The notes beneath the pieces are model-generated. The model searched no databases. It was given only the letters and a program-made list of their open reading frames with translations, and was not told the DNA's origin. From the NCBI RefSeq assembly GCF_015356785.1, contig NZ_JAAEJV010000009.1, forward strand, positions 1 through 48,994: a DNA stretch of 48,994 nt, in the 5' to 3' direction. This DNA comes from Candidatus Neptunochlamydia vexilliferae (GTDB lineage Bacteria; Chlamydiota; Chlamydiia; Chlamydiales; Simkaniaceae). Below are positions 1-7,919 of the stretch, piece by piece; within the stretch, counting starts at the first letter, position 1; every line of letters begins with the position of its first letter. The translations under genes were made by a program, and so were the position numbers.

Positions 1-292
1 TTTCTTTAAACGAAATCTCGGGAACTTCTTGACCTTTTTTAATTTTAAGTGCTTTATAGCTTCCACATACTTTCCTAAGGGCGTTGCACACCATTTGAGA
101 GCCCAGTTGCGGAATTTCTTCTCTTATTTTAGAATAGCAAAAGTTATGGAGAGCGACATGGTTCCAACACCGCTTTTCTTTAGCTTGAAGAGCAATTGCA
201 TTACAGCCTCGGCTGAAACACTTTTGCGTTTCCAAAAGGATCTCAAAATCTTTATCGGAAAGGGTCAACTTAAGAGAAATGGTTCGTTTCAT
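1..292 (-). CDS. TnpB/OrfB-family (IS200/IS605-type) transposase, N-terminal part, cut by window edge
   Basis: Reading the minus strand from an ATG at 292 gives an open frame of 97 codons that runs off the window start. It begins MKRTISLKLTLSDKDFEIL and later contains WNHVALHNFCYSKIREEIP and a stretch ending in RKVCGSYKALK. This spacing (basic start, hydrophobic helix, then the ALH...Y..IRE block and a V..SYK block) is the N-terminus of TnpB/OrfB accessory proteins of IS200/IS605 and IS607 elements, RNA-guided nucleases related to Cas12. The catalytic RuvC part lies outside the window, so whether it is intact cannot be judged. An in-frame upstream ATG is followed at once by a stop, so 292 is the start. 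Confidence 0.78.
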   Translation of the reverse strand, partial: MKRTISLKLTLSDKDFEILLETQKCFSRGCNAIALQAKEKRCWNHVALHNFCYSKIREEIPQLGSQMVCNALRKVCGSYKALKIKKGQEVPEISFKE

Positions 293-340
293 ACAAGCTA
301 TTTTAAACCATGGCTACAAATTAAACAATCTAAAAAGGAG

Positions 341-380
341 CGATGCTTCCTCCCCTCCCTAAAGGAAGGGGTATCCGCAT
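341..380. repeat. Hairpin upstream of the tnpB-like gene, possible IS end
   Basis: The core CCCCTCCCTAAAGGAAGGGG is an imperfect palindrome, flanked further out by CGATGC and GCATCG. It lies about 50-90 bp upstream of the minus-strand TnpB start. The same core (CTCCCTAAAGGAAGGAG) recurs at the other end of the window near 48906. Subterminal hairpins of this kind with a CTAAA/TTTAG apex are common at IS200/IS605 ends, but no element boundary can be proved here. Confidence 0.4.
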
Positions 381-390
381 CGATATTTTG

Positions 391-591
391 ATGAAGACAC
401 ATTTACTTAAAAAATGTTTGGGTAAAGAAGTGATTTTCATTCACGTTGAAGATTTTTTCCAAGATATCATGGTCTCAAGCGCTAAAACAACCTGGGACCA
501 ATCGCTTGGCTCGCTTGTCGATCATCTCCCACCGCTCACAAGTGTTTTAGAAGATCTTAAGCCAAAGATTGATCACTTGCTACAAATATAG
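391..591 (+). CDS. Small hypothetical protein (66 aa)
   Basis: An open frame starts at the ATG at 391 and gives a 66-residue protein beginning MKTHLLKKCLGKEVIFIHVE. I do not recognise it. It has no signal peptide or membrane segment. It sits between an IS-type transposase fragment and the helicase gene, just after a hairpin, so it may be the remnant of a gene disrupted by the insertion. There is no convincing ribosome binding site: the nearest purine run is the AGGAAGGGG of the hairpin, 20 bases upstream. Treat it as a possible gene only. Confidence 0.25.
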   Translation: MKTHLLKKCLGKEVIFIHVEDFFQDIMVSSAKTTWDQSLGSLVDHLPPLTSVLEDLKPKIDHLLQI

Positions 592-634
592 GAGCAGGTT
601 GCCTCCTTTTCCTTACCATGGTATCGTGTTTGCT

Positions 635-2752
635 ATGGTAAGTTTAAACCCCCAGCAGAAGATTGCCACAGAGCACATGGAAGGACCAATGCTGGTCCTT
701 GCAGGAGCAGGTTCGGGAAAGACCCGCGTCGTTACCTGCCGCATTGCCAATTTGCTCCAGGTAGGCGTTCCCTCAGCAGAAATCTTAGCCCTCACTTTCA
801 CCAATAAAGCGGCTGATGAGATGCGGACACGGGTTCAGGAAATGACCCAACAGTATGTCCTCGTTTCGACCTTCCACTCATTGGGAGCACGGATTTTGCG
901 TGAGTCGATCAGCGCCCTTGGCTACCGGAATGACTTTGCAATCTATGATGAAAATGACAGCCTGCAGCTCATGAAAAACTGTTTGGCAGCGATGGGCTGC
1001 AAAAATGAGAAGGGACTCCTGAAGTCAATTAAGGTGGCGATCTCTAATGCAAAGAACGATTTATTGACGCCAAATGATTTGGAGGGGGACTTTCGGTCGC
1101 GGACCGATCAGATTTTGAAAGATGTCTTCATCGCCTACCAGGAAAAGCTTAAAGAATACAATGCCCTTGACTTTGATGACCTTCTTTACTTGACGGTCAA
1201 ACTCTTTCGAGAGTCTAAAGAAACTCTCGAACACTATCAGAAGCGGTGGTCGTTTGTTTTGATCGATGAGTACCAGGATACCAATGCAGCCCAGTATTTT
1301 ATGACGAAGCTTTTAGTGGAAAAGCACAACAACTTGTTTGTGGTGGGAGATCCCGATCAGTCGATCTATTCATGGCGGGGGGCTAATATCCAAAATATTT
1401 TGGAGTTTGAAAAGGATTATGAAAAGGCGCAGGTCATTTCCCTCGAACAAAACTATCGGAGTACGTCGAATATTTTGGAGGCGGCAAACGGGCTGATCAA
1501 CCACAATGAGGGACGGTATGAAAAGCGGCTGTGGAGCGATCTCGGCGCTGGGGAAAAGATTGGGGTCTATATTGCTCCCAATGAGCGACAAGAGGCGCAG
1601 TTTGTTGTCGAAGAGCTGATTCGAAGGACCCGTGAAGAACATATTCCACTAAGAGAGTGTGTGATCTTTTACCGCACGAACTCTCAGTCGCGCACCTTTG
1701 AGGATTCTTTTTTAAGGGAGCAAATCCCCTACGTCATTTTTGGTGGGCTCTCTTTTTATCAAAGGAAAGAGATCAAAGATATTTTGGCTCTTCTCCGGAT
1801 GGTTGTCTCCGACTCTGACTTTTTGGCCTTTGCACGGACGGTTAATTTGCCAAAGCGGGGAATTGGAAATACCACCTTGGTGAAGCTCCGTGAAGCGGCA
1901 GAGGAAACAGCGCTCCCCATCCTGGCCCTTGTCCGAAAGCTTCTTAACCGAGAAATCACTACCCTCAAATTGACCAAGCGGGTCGAAGAGGGACTGAAGG
2001 ATTATCTTGGAGTGATCGAAGAGCTTAAAACGCTTGTCAAAGAAGAACGTCCCATCGAAGAGCTTGTGCAAAAAGCGATTGAGCTTTCTAGTTATGAAAG
2101 AGTTTTGAGAGAAGACCCTGAAAGCTTAGAAGATCGGAAAAGTAACCTCGAAGCGCTCATTAGTAAGGGGGCTGAGTGGAGCCAGGAGCGGGAAAACCCC
2201 ACCCTCATCCAGTTTTTAGAGGAGCTTTCGTTAAAGTCTGGGCTCGATGAAACCCCGGCTCACGACTCGGTGCGGCTCATGACCCTCCATAATGGAAAGG
2301 GGCTTGAGTTTACCCTCACTTTTGTTGTAGGGATGGAAGAAGATCTTTTCCCCCATATTAACGCTAAAGATTCCCTTGAAGCGCTTGAAGAGGAGCGGCG
2401 TCTTTGCTATGTGGGAATGACCCGCGCCAAGCGGTACCTTTATCTAACCGCTTCGACCTACCGATTTATGTGGGGGATCTCTAAGGTGATGTGTCCTTCC
2501 CGCTTCTTAAGCGAAGTGCCGGAGCACTTCCTTAATCGGCTCAGTGAAGAGGTCGAAGAAGATAAAGACTGGGTAGAAGAATCGGGGTTCCGAGTAGGAA
2601 CCGTCGTTTTTCATAAAGATTTTGGAAAGGGAATCGTTAAAAAGTCTTACCAAACATCGTTAGGGCTCACCTACGATGTGGAGTTTATCGAATCACAGAC
2701 TACACGCTCTTTGGTTGGCAAGTATGCCAAGTTCAAGATCTGCATCGATTAA
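635..2752 (+). CDS. pcrA: ATP-dependent 3'-5' DNA helicase, UvrD/PcrA (superfamily 1)
   Basis: The protein (about 706 aa) is a full-length UvrD/PcrA helicase, which unwinds DNA during nucleotide-excision and mismatch repair and clears replication forks. Visible motifs in order are the Walker A AGAGSGKT (about residues 23-30), STFHSLGARILRE, the Walker B LIDEYQDTN, VVGDPDQSIYSWRGA, EQNYRST, the motif V region VRLMTLHNGKGLEF and the motif VI region CYVGMTRAK. The last ~50 residues contain a FRVGTVVFHKDFGKGIV segment matching the C-terminal PcrA module. I chose the ATG at 635 because family homology starts at LNPQQ. Upstream in-frame starts (569 ATG, 626 GTG) would add unrelated residues. No strong Shine-Dalgarno decides this. 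It lies immediately upstream of rpoN, an arrangement I recall from Chlamydia. uvrD is the alternative name. Confidence 0.95.
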   Translation: MVSLNPQQKIATEHMEGPMLVLAGAGSGKTRVVTCRIANLLQVGVPSAEILALTFTNKAADEMRTRVQEMTQQYVLVSTFHSLGARILRESISALGYRNDFAIYDENDSLQLMKNCLAAMGCKNEKGLLKSIKVAISNAKNDLLTPNDLEGDFRSRTDQILKDVFIAYQEKLKEYNALDFDDLLYLTVKLFRESKETLEHYQKRWSFVLIDEYQDTNAAQYFMTKLLVEKHNNLFVVGDPDQSIYSWRGANIQNILEFEKDYEKAQVISLEQNYRSTSNILEAANGLINHNEGRYEKRLWSDLGAGEKIGVYIAPNERQEAQFVVEELIRRTREEHIPLRECVIFYRTNSQSRTFEDSFLREQIPYVIFGGLSFYQRKEIKDILALLRMVVSDSDFLAFARTVNLPKRGIGNTTLVKLREAAEETALPILALVRKLLNREITTLKLTKRVEEGLKDYLGVIEELKTLVKEERPIEELVQKAIELSSYERVLREDPESLEDRKSNLEALISKGAEWSQERENPTLIQFLEELSLKSGLDETPAHDSVRLMTLHNGKGLEFTLTFVVGMEEDLFPHINAKDSLEALEEERRLCYVGMTRAKRYLYLTASTYRFMWGISKVMCPSRFLSEVPEHFLNRLSEEVEEDKDWVEESGFRVGTVVFHKDFGKGIVKKSYQTSLGLTYDVEFIESQTTRSLVGKYAKFKICID

Positions 2753-2925
2753 GCCTCTTCTTCTTCAGAAGAGTCATCTTCATCTACCTCATCCTCTGTC
2801 TCTTCTATATCGTATCCTTGATAGCGACTGATAATATCCCCTTTTGTATCGCTTGTAGGACCATCTAGAATATCTCCTCCAGCCAGGAGAGTGAAAATGA
2901 GCGTTGATAGTGGCAGTAAAGTCAT
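2749..2925 (-). CDS. Small acidic protein with N-terminal hydrophobic signal (58 aa)
   Basis: The minus-strand frame encodes 58 residues from the ATG at 2925: a hydrophobic start MTLLPLSTLIFTLLAGG, then a polar part ending in a run of Glu and Asp (DEVDEDDSSEEEEA). GAGG six bases upstream supports this ATG rather than the GTG at 2946. The N-terminus could be a signal peptide or a single membrane anchor. The stop overlaps the pcrA stop, so the genes converge tail to tail. I do not recognise a family. It may be an exported or membrane-anchored acidic peptide, or a chance frame in a GAA/GAT-rich strand. Confidence 0.4.
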   Translation of the reverse strand: MTLLPLSTLIFTLLAGGDILDGPTSDTKGDIISRYQGYDIEETEDEVDEDDSSEEEEA

Positions 2926-3034
2926 TAGATACCTCGTTTTCCCCACTGAAAAAAGGTTACAGACACCAGTTTAAGAGTTTAATTCTTTTTTGCAAGAAAA
3001 ATTTTTCGGTGATATATGACAAGCAGGGGGAAAC

Positions 3035-4186
3035 ATGGATCTCAGACAGAGTGTTAAACAAGAAGGGCGGCTGATCATAAGCCCTGCCATGGAACAGGCG
3101 TTTCATGTTTTGGCGATGCCTACTCTTGAGCTAACCGATTGGCTTGAAAGGGAGGTCGATCAAAATCCCCTTCTTGAAATGAAGGAGCTGCCCCCTTCTG
3201 AATTCAATCCTTCTCTCATAAAAGATGAGCCGACCCTTTATGAATATTTACTTGGAGAAATTCCTCTCCACTTTGAGACCGATGAGGAAAAAGAAAAGGC
3301 GCAACTCATTGCTGGCTCACTTGATAGGAATGGTTTTTTAACCTTAAGTGAAAAAGAGCTCGAAGGGTTAAAGACGGTTCTAAAAAAGTTCCATCAGATT
3401 GAGCCTTTAGGACTAGGCGCTCGAAATACCCAAGAGGCGCTCCTTATTCAGCTGGCCGGTAAAGAAAAAAGTGGTCCCTACCGCATTGTAAAGAACCACT
3501 ATGAAGATCTTCTCCATAAGCGGTGGGCGGTGATTGCAAAAAGATTGAACCTCACTCTTAAAGAGGTCAAGGAGCTTGTTATTAAGGAGCTTCGCCCTTT
3601 AAACCCTTTTCCAGGAAGACAGTTTCACCAAGAGGTTAATCCCTTTTTGGCTGCAGACATCACGATACAAAAAGAAGAAGAGACATGGGGTGTGGAGGTC
3701 CACCTTCCCTCCTTACAAATTTCGCCTTCAACAGAGGCGATGAAAGGGTATTTAACAGGAGCTAAGTGGCTGATGCGCAATTTAGACCAAAGAAAGAGAA
3801 CTCTCGAAAAGATTGCCCTCTACCTCTTAAAGACGCAGCGCGATTATTTTGAAGGCATCACCGATACCCCCACCCCAATGACCATGTGCTCTGTTGCTAA
3901 AGCTTTGGATCTTAGCGAATCAACCATAACACGCGCTATTAGTCATAAGGCGGCTGCCACTCCATGTGGGCTTTTAAAACTGCGGGATTTCTTTAACCCC
4001 AACCAAGATGTGAAGCACCTTCTCTTACAACTCATCGCAAAGGAAAAAGAACCTCTATCTGATCAAGCCCTTTCACAAGAGCTTCAGGCTCAAGGGATCC
4101 AGTGTGCCAGGCGGACCGTTGCAAAGTATCGGAAAGAACTCAGGATTGAACCAGCATCTCTCAGAAAGAGGTCGATACAGCCCTAA
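3035..4186 (+). CDS. rpoN: RNA polymerase sigma-54 factor RpoN
   Basis: This is the alternative sigma factor that recognises -24/-12 promoters and needs an AAA+ activator to melt DNA. The N-terminal activator-contact region is clear (Leu/Gln-rich, with LELTDWLEREVDQNPLLEM at residues 32-50). The C-terminus has a helix-turn-helix (SDQALSQELQAQGI) followed by the RpoN box ARRTVAKYRK at residues 358-367, which binds the -24 element. At 383 aa it is shorter than most homologues (about 430-480), mainly because the linker after region I is compact and acidic region II is small. AGGGGG five bases before the ATG supports the start. The partner activator (an AtoC/NtrC-like response regulator in chlamydiae) is not in the window. 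Confidence 0.95.
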   Translation: MDLRQSVKQEGRLIISPAMEQAFHVLAMPTLELTDWLEREVDQNPLLEMKELPPSEFNPSLIKDEPTLYEYLLGEIPLHFETDEEKEKAQLIAGSLDRNGFLTLSEKELEGLKTVLKKFHQIEPLGLGARNTQEALLIQLAGKEKSGPYRIVKNHYEDLLHKRWAVIAKRLNLTLKEVKELVIKELRPLNPFPGRQFHQEVNPFLAADITIQKEEETWGVEVHLPSLQISPSTEAMKGYLTGAKWLMRNLDQRKRTLEKIALYLLKTQRDYFEGITDTPTPMTMCSVAKALDLSESTITRAISHKAAATPCGLLKLRDFFNPNQDVKHLLLQLIAKEKEPLSDQALSQELQAQGIQCARRTVAKYRKELRIEPASLRKRSIQP

Positions 4187-4265
4187 GAGTCCGTTAACCT
4201 TAAACCCCGGAGTGCCACTAATGTCAAATGAACAAGGAGAGGAAGTTCCTTCGGCGCCACTCTGG

Positions 4266-5066
4266 TTAATATGGAGCATAAATTTCAACGGGCATATTAA
4301 GCTTTTGCGCATACTCTTTAAGGATCGGTTCAACCTGACTCCATTGCAGTCCCCCATTTCCACATCCTAAGGCAGGAAAAGCAATTGAGCTAACTCCAAG
4401 AAGACCCTTGTTTTTAACCAAGTAATCGAGCCCCATTTTGATAGAATTTAACTTCGATTTTTCTCTCCAGTGCCCTTTGGTTGGAAAATTTAAAATACCC
4501 TTGCCATCTGAAGTTTCATAGTAGTGAAGGGTACCTAACTTAAGCTCCTTTTTACTGCAGCGCTTCTTATAGTCTGCAAACATATCGGGATATTTTTTTT
4601 TAAAAGCTAGCGCAATCCCTTTCCCCATGACTCCAACGCAATTAACAGCGTTTACATATGTTTGCATTTTTGAATTAAAAAGATTCCCCTTCAAAATTTT
4701 TACACTACAAAAGGGCTCTAGTTTATTATTATCCAAAGAAGAAACAACATAAATCTGACTAATGAAGTTAGGTGATACAAGTATTCTTTTTAAGTACCCA
4801 AAATTTTTAATATAGAATAAATCATTTGATTTTTTAATTTTTTCATCTACCTGAACAATGCAAATTTTTTTCGGGTCAATCTTTAACTCTTTTACATGTT
4901 TTATGGGATCAAAAATAAGACGAACACACTCTTCGGCTTTACAGTACTCGTTAGGGGGAATTCTTACTTGTTGGTTAGCCGAAGATTTATAGCTCACCCC
5001 ATTTTTTTGATACGTTGAAAGTTCACTTCTAGTAACCAAGCAATAAATGTTAGTTAGAGCACTCAT
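4266..5066 (-). CDS. DarG-like macrodomain ADP-ribosyl-glycohydrolase with an extra N-terminal domain
   Basis: Residues 120-266 form a macrodomain of the DarG type: VNAVNCVGVMGKGIALAFKK (138-157), YPDMFADYKKRC, NFPTKGHWREKSKL and IAFPALGCGNGGLQW (228-242). DarG removes ADP-ribose that the toxin DarT attaches to thymidine in DNA. Canonical DarG begins with the macrodomain and ends in a second domain. Here about 118 unfamiliar residues come first and the macrodomain is C-terminal. That N-terminal part (IYCLVTRSEL near the start, SPNFISQIYVVSS near its end) faintly resembles the edge strands of a DarT-type ADP-ribosyltransferase fold, which is inference only. AAGGAG five bases before the ATG fixes the start. 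The darT-like gene is divergent across 226 AT-rich bases. Confidence 0.82.
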   Translation of the reverse strand: MSALTNIYCLVTRSELSTYQKNGVSYKSSANQQVRIPPNEYCKAEECVRLIFDPIKHVKELKIDPKKICIVQVDEKIKKSNDLFYIKNFGYLKRILVSPNFISQIYVVSSLDNNKLEPFCSVKILKGNLFNSKMQTYVNAVNCVGVMGKGIALAFKKKYPDMFADYKKRCSKKELKLGTLHYYETSDGKGILNFPTKGHWREKSKLNSIKMGLDYLVKNKGLLGVSSIAFPALGCGNGGLQWSQVEPILKEYAQKLNMPVEIYAPY

Positions 5067-5292
5067 TTTTCTCCTTTAAATAAAAAAACAACATTCTCAT
5101 TTTTAAATAGATAAACTTTAAAATTCAAGTTTTTTCTCGTTTCTCATTTTTTTTACCACCTAAGTGCCTTTAGATAAAGACGTTAAATATTAATTATTAT
5201 CAATAATAATTTTATTACTAAATAAAAATGTTTTTAACAATTGACATATCAAACAAAAAAAGCTAGTTTTTATAAAACAAAAAGGATTTTTA
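5067..5292. promoter_or_regulatory. AT-rich divergent promoter region between the macrodomain and DarT-like genes
   Basis: These 226 bases are very AT-rich and separate two divergent genes. For the rightward gene a TTGACA at 5242-5247 is followed after 17 bases by TAGTTT at 5265-5270, a plausible -35/-10 pair. AAGGA lies just before the ATG at 5293. An AT-rich inverted tract (ATTAATTATTATCAATAAT) near 5190-5210 could be an operator. A shared intergenic region would allow joint control of toxin and antitoxin, but no repressor gene is visible. Confidence 0.45.
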
Positions 5293-6069
5293 ATGTTTAG
5301 TTTAAATTATAAATGCAATAATGAAAGCCTAAAGCATCATTTTAAAGAGCTACACTTTATCACACCGATTGAAAATGTAGCCTCAATACTTGAAAAGGGG
5401 ATCCTCTGCCATAAACTGGCAGAAACAATAAAACATGAAGATATATCAAACCCAAGTGTTCAAAAAAATAGATCCTATAAATATATCCCCAATAATAGTC
5501 GAGAGAAGTATAACAAAAAACAATTAATACTCCATGAATATGTTAACCTTTACTTCAATGCACATAATGGAATGATGCTTGCATTAAAGCTAAAGAAAAA
5601 ACAACTTTGTGTTTTATCTATTGACATTGCAGTCCTTCGTAAACCTGAAGCTATTGTTAGCAACGTAAATGCTGCATTAAACATCGCCCAATTTCAGTCA
5701 GCCAAAAAGGCCTGCTTTAGTCGCGAGGTGATGAGAGCTCTTAAAAATCCTTTTTATGCATATAGAAGTCAAAGTTACTCATACAGAACAATATGGAAAG
5801 CAGCCAGACAAGCAGAAGCCCTGGTACCTAAAAAAGTAGCTTCTAAATGGATTAAAGCAATTTACGTTCCCAATGAAAAAGTAGGAGAAAAGCTTAGCAA
5901 AAATTTAACGAAAGATATTCCTATTTGGGTTCATGAGACACTGTTTTTTCAAAAAGGCCCTTTAGGTCAATTAACAGAAGCTAAAAAAGATGTAAGCATT
6001 CAGGCTCAGCACACGGCAATTTTTGGAGAGCGAAGAGCAAGCGAGGCAAAACCAGATTTTTTTGAATGA
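5293..6069 (+). CDS. DarT-like DNA ADP-ribosyltransferase toxin (DUF4433)
   Basis: The 258-aa protein matches the DarT family, which transfers ADP-ribose from NAD to thymidine in single-stranded DNA. The NAD-binding start HFITPIENVASILEKGIL is at residues 21-38 (H21 corresponds to the His of the usual YHIT motif). HEYVNLYFNAHNGMML (81-96) corresponds to the family HDYVPFYF-type block. RQAEALVP (172-179) carries the expected catalytic Glu, E175. IKAIYVPNE (187-195) is the final conserved strand. Family members are usually about 210-220 aa. The last ~35 residues (ending ERRASEAKPDFFE) look unrelated and may come from repeated DNA that continues downstream. It is divergent from the macrodomain gene rather than in the usual same-strand operon. 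Confidence 0.82.
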   Translation: MFSLNYKCNNESLKHHFKELHFITPIENVASILEKGILCHKLAETIKHEDISNPSVQKNRSYKYIPNNSREKYNKKQLILHEYVNLYFNAHNGMMLALKLKKKQLCVLSIDIAVLRKPEAIVSNVNAALNIAQFQSAKKACFSREVMRALKNPFYAYRSQSYSYRTIWKAARQAEALVPKKVASKWIKAIYVPNEKVGEKLSKNLTKDIPIWVHETLFFQKGPLGQLTEAKKDVSIQAQHTAIFGERRASEAKPDFFE

Positions 6070-6428
6070 TGAGTCCCATAGCCAAATTGCTATTGGTAAG
6101 GAAGCAAGGACATCTGTTGAAGCCGCAGCAGTCCATTGACTCCAAAAGTTGTCGTGTACTGAGCTCCATTACCAGGTATTTTGCCTGGAGAAAACTAAAG
6201 CTAGTGCTCTGTCAACCCTAAGAATTAGGATATCTTGATTTATCTTTTCCCGGCTGGCTTCGTGTTCGATCTCACAAACTTATAAAAGTTTAGATTCGAT
6301 CTCCACACTTTACCAGCCAACAAAAATCTCAACCAATCTATCCTTAATTTTAGGGTTGACAGAGCACTAGTGCTCTGTCAACCCGCTGAATGAGGAGCCT
6401 CATTCCCATCAATGCAGGCAAAAATATT
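6070..6428. other. 359-bp gene-free stretch holding a MITE-like element
   Basis: I see no gene between the DarT-like gene and the glycosyltransferase gene. The first ~130 bases are unassigned. They are followed by the inverted-repeat element at 6201-6370, a solo copy of its end (6367-6384), and a perfect 8-bp hairpin GAATGAGG-AG-CCTCATTC at about 6388-6405. The hairpin lacks a T-run on either side, so I do not call it an intrinsic terminator, although it sits just past the end of the leftward operon. Confidence 0.6.
6201..6370. repeat. MITE-like element with ~32-bp terminal inverted repeats, plus adjacent solo end
   Basis: The left end CTAGTGCTCTGTCAACCCTA and the right end, read on the opposite strand, agree over the first 21 bases and remain similar for about 32. 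The interior is nested: GGCTGG pairs with CCAGCC, and AAACTT pairs with AAGTTT around ATAA, so the whole 170 bp could fold into one structure. It has no coding capacity. A further direct copy of the end (CTAGTGCTCTGTCAACCC) follows immediately at 6367-6384, sharing the CTAG. This suggests repeated insertion or imperfect excision by a transposase encoded elsewhere. Confidence 0.75.
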
Positions 6429-7871
6429 TTATCCTGCTTTAGCTTCTTCAAAGCAAAGACCTAGGCGGTCTCCTGCAGCTTGCCCCGCCCATCTTTCCAT
6501 CAACTCTTGAAGAGACCCAAACTGTAGCGCTTTAAGGTCTTGCTCAAGATCAAGACGGCGATAAAGCCCCATTTGAAGAGCGGCGGCTGTTTGGTTGCGG
6601 ATGTTCCAATAGTAAATCCCTTGTCGAATGGGCCCTTTCCCCTCCTTGCCAAGAGGAAAGAAAAAGCCATAAGCATGCGCTTTGCGCATGGCTTTAACAC
6701 AAGTGGGGAGAAAAATCGGATCGGTGACCTTCACCTGATCGGTAGAGAGGAGAACATAAGGGGCAGAACCTTTGCTTCCCCAAAGTGATTGGATCACGGT
6801 TTGCTTAAAGGTCTCTTCTCCATATTCGAGTGGGTGAGCAAAGTGGACCTTGGGAAACTTGCGCTTCACTTTCTCGTAACCCAGGTAAGTCTTCTCTATA
6901 AAGCGGTAGATCACATGAATATCGGCAACCCCTTTTAGCTTGCTTTGGCAAGATTTAAGACACTTTTCTAGATCCTGAGGAGTGTTTTCTGAAAGGATCA
7001 TCAGATCCACCATCTTTTTCGAAAGGGTTTTTTCGACCTGGTCTGCCATGAAAGCAAGGCGGCGACTCTTTCTGACCCTGCCACTATTTTTATTATGGAT
7101 GAAGAGAACATTGGGGATGAAACGGACATGGGCCTTTGCAAGTTCAACCATCGGCATGAGGAGGGCATTTTCATTTTCGATCGAAAGGAAGAAGCCTGCT
7201 TCAACATGGAGCTTTTTGAAAAGACCTGCATAAAACGTCTTGAGAGGAGCCATGACCCAAGGAGCCCGCTGCACCCTCTTTTTATAGAGGGTCTTTTTAG
7301 GCTTGGGGTTATGAACTCCTTTTTGGTAGCTGGGGTAATCGAGGTATTGCCCATAAGCAAGCCACACATCAGGATTGGTATAGGAGTGGGAAAGACAAGA
7401 GAGAACATCGTTATGAGCAAGCCAATCGGTCCCATAAAGATGGACAATGACCTGGTCGTCGGGACAGTTTAAGACAATATTATAGTAAGCCTCGTAAAGC
7501 TCATAGTCTTTTTGACACTCAACAAGGTTCACCTTTTCGCCTACCCGCTCTCTTAAAATCTCTGCTGTTCCATCGCTGGAGGCGAGGTCAAGATAGCAAA
7601 CACGAAAATCCTCATAGTCTTGAGAGAGGATCGTCTCAAGGTTTTGCTCGATCGAATCGACATTATTGTGGGTCAAAACAATAAAGGTAAAAGACTTACC
7701 CTGGTAATCAGCAACCTCAAAGCAGTAAAAGTCTTCGGCAGGAAGGATCCTCATGTCCTTTTTCGACTTGATAATCCGATATTCCCTGATAAAGAAAGTC
7801 GGCAGCAATAGTATAATAAAAAGAATAAAAAACCTTTTTATTAATGACTTTTCTTTTTTTAGCATTTTCAC
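6429..7871 (-). CDS. Membrane-anchored GT2-like glycosyltransferase, two-domain
   Basis: The 480-aa protein has one N-terminal membrane segment (about residues 12-29), then a GT-A fold typical of family 2: FTFIVLTHNNVDSIEQNLET, LSQDYEDFRVCYLDLASSDGTAEI (nucleotide-sugar binding) and HLYGTDWLAHNDVL. The second half (from about DLMILSENTPQDLE) resembles a second degenerate GT-A-like unit. The same two-part layout is seen in the protein encoded at 10878-12491, so the two are paralogues. It is the last gene of a minus-strand run of five. GGGGAG nine bases upstream favours the GTG at 7871 over the ATG at 7865. The sugar and acceptor are unknown. The DXD-like residues are not canonical, so specificity cannot be read. 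Confidence 0.75.
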   Translation of the reverse strand: MKMLKKEKSLIKRFFILFIILLLPTFFIREYRIIKSKKDMRILPAEDFYCFEVADYQGKSFTFIVLTHNNVDSIEQNLETILSQDYEDFRVCYLDLASSDGTAEILRERVGEKVNLVECQKDYELYEAYYNIVLNCPDDQVIVHLYGTDWLAHNDVLSCLSHSYTNPDVWLAYGQYLDYPSYQKGVHNPKPKKTLYKKRVQRAPWVMAPLKTFYAGLFKKLHVEAGFFLSIENENALLMPMVELAKAHVRFIPNVLFIHNKNSGRVRKSRRLAFMADQVEKTLSKKMVDLMILSENTPQDLEKCLKSCQSKLKGVADIHVIYRFIEKTYLGYEKVKRKFPKVHFAHPLEYGEETFKQTVIQSLWGSKGSAPYVLLSTDQVKVTDPIFLPTCVKAMRKAHAYGFFFPLGKEGKGPIRQGIYYWNIRNQTAAALQMGLYRRLDLEQDLKALQFGSLQELMERWAGQAAGDRLGLCFEEAKAG

Positions 7872-7919
7872 TTCGTTACACTCCCCTAATAGTTTGAATA
7901 ACTAAGAGTGGAGGGGATG

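Noticed and set aside
4073-4370. Overlapping frames at the rpoN 3' end on both strands
   Set aside because: They lie inside rpoN and the macrodomain gene, with no ribosome binding site or recognisable domain.
6388-6405. Intrinsic terminator for the leftward operon
   Set aside because: The 8-bp stem has a 2-base loop and no T-run on the relevant strand.
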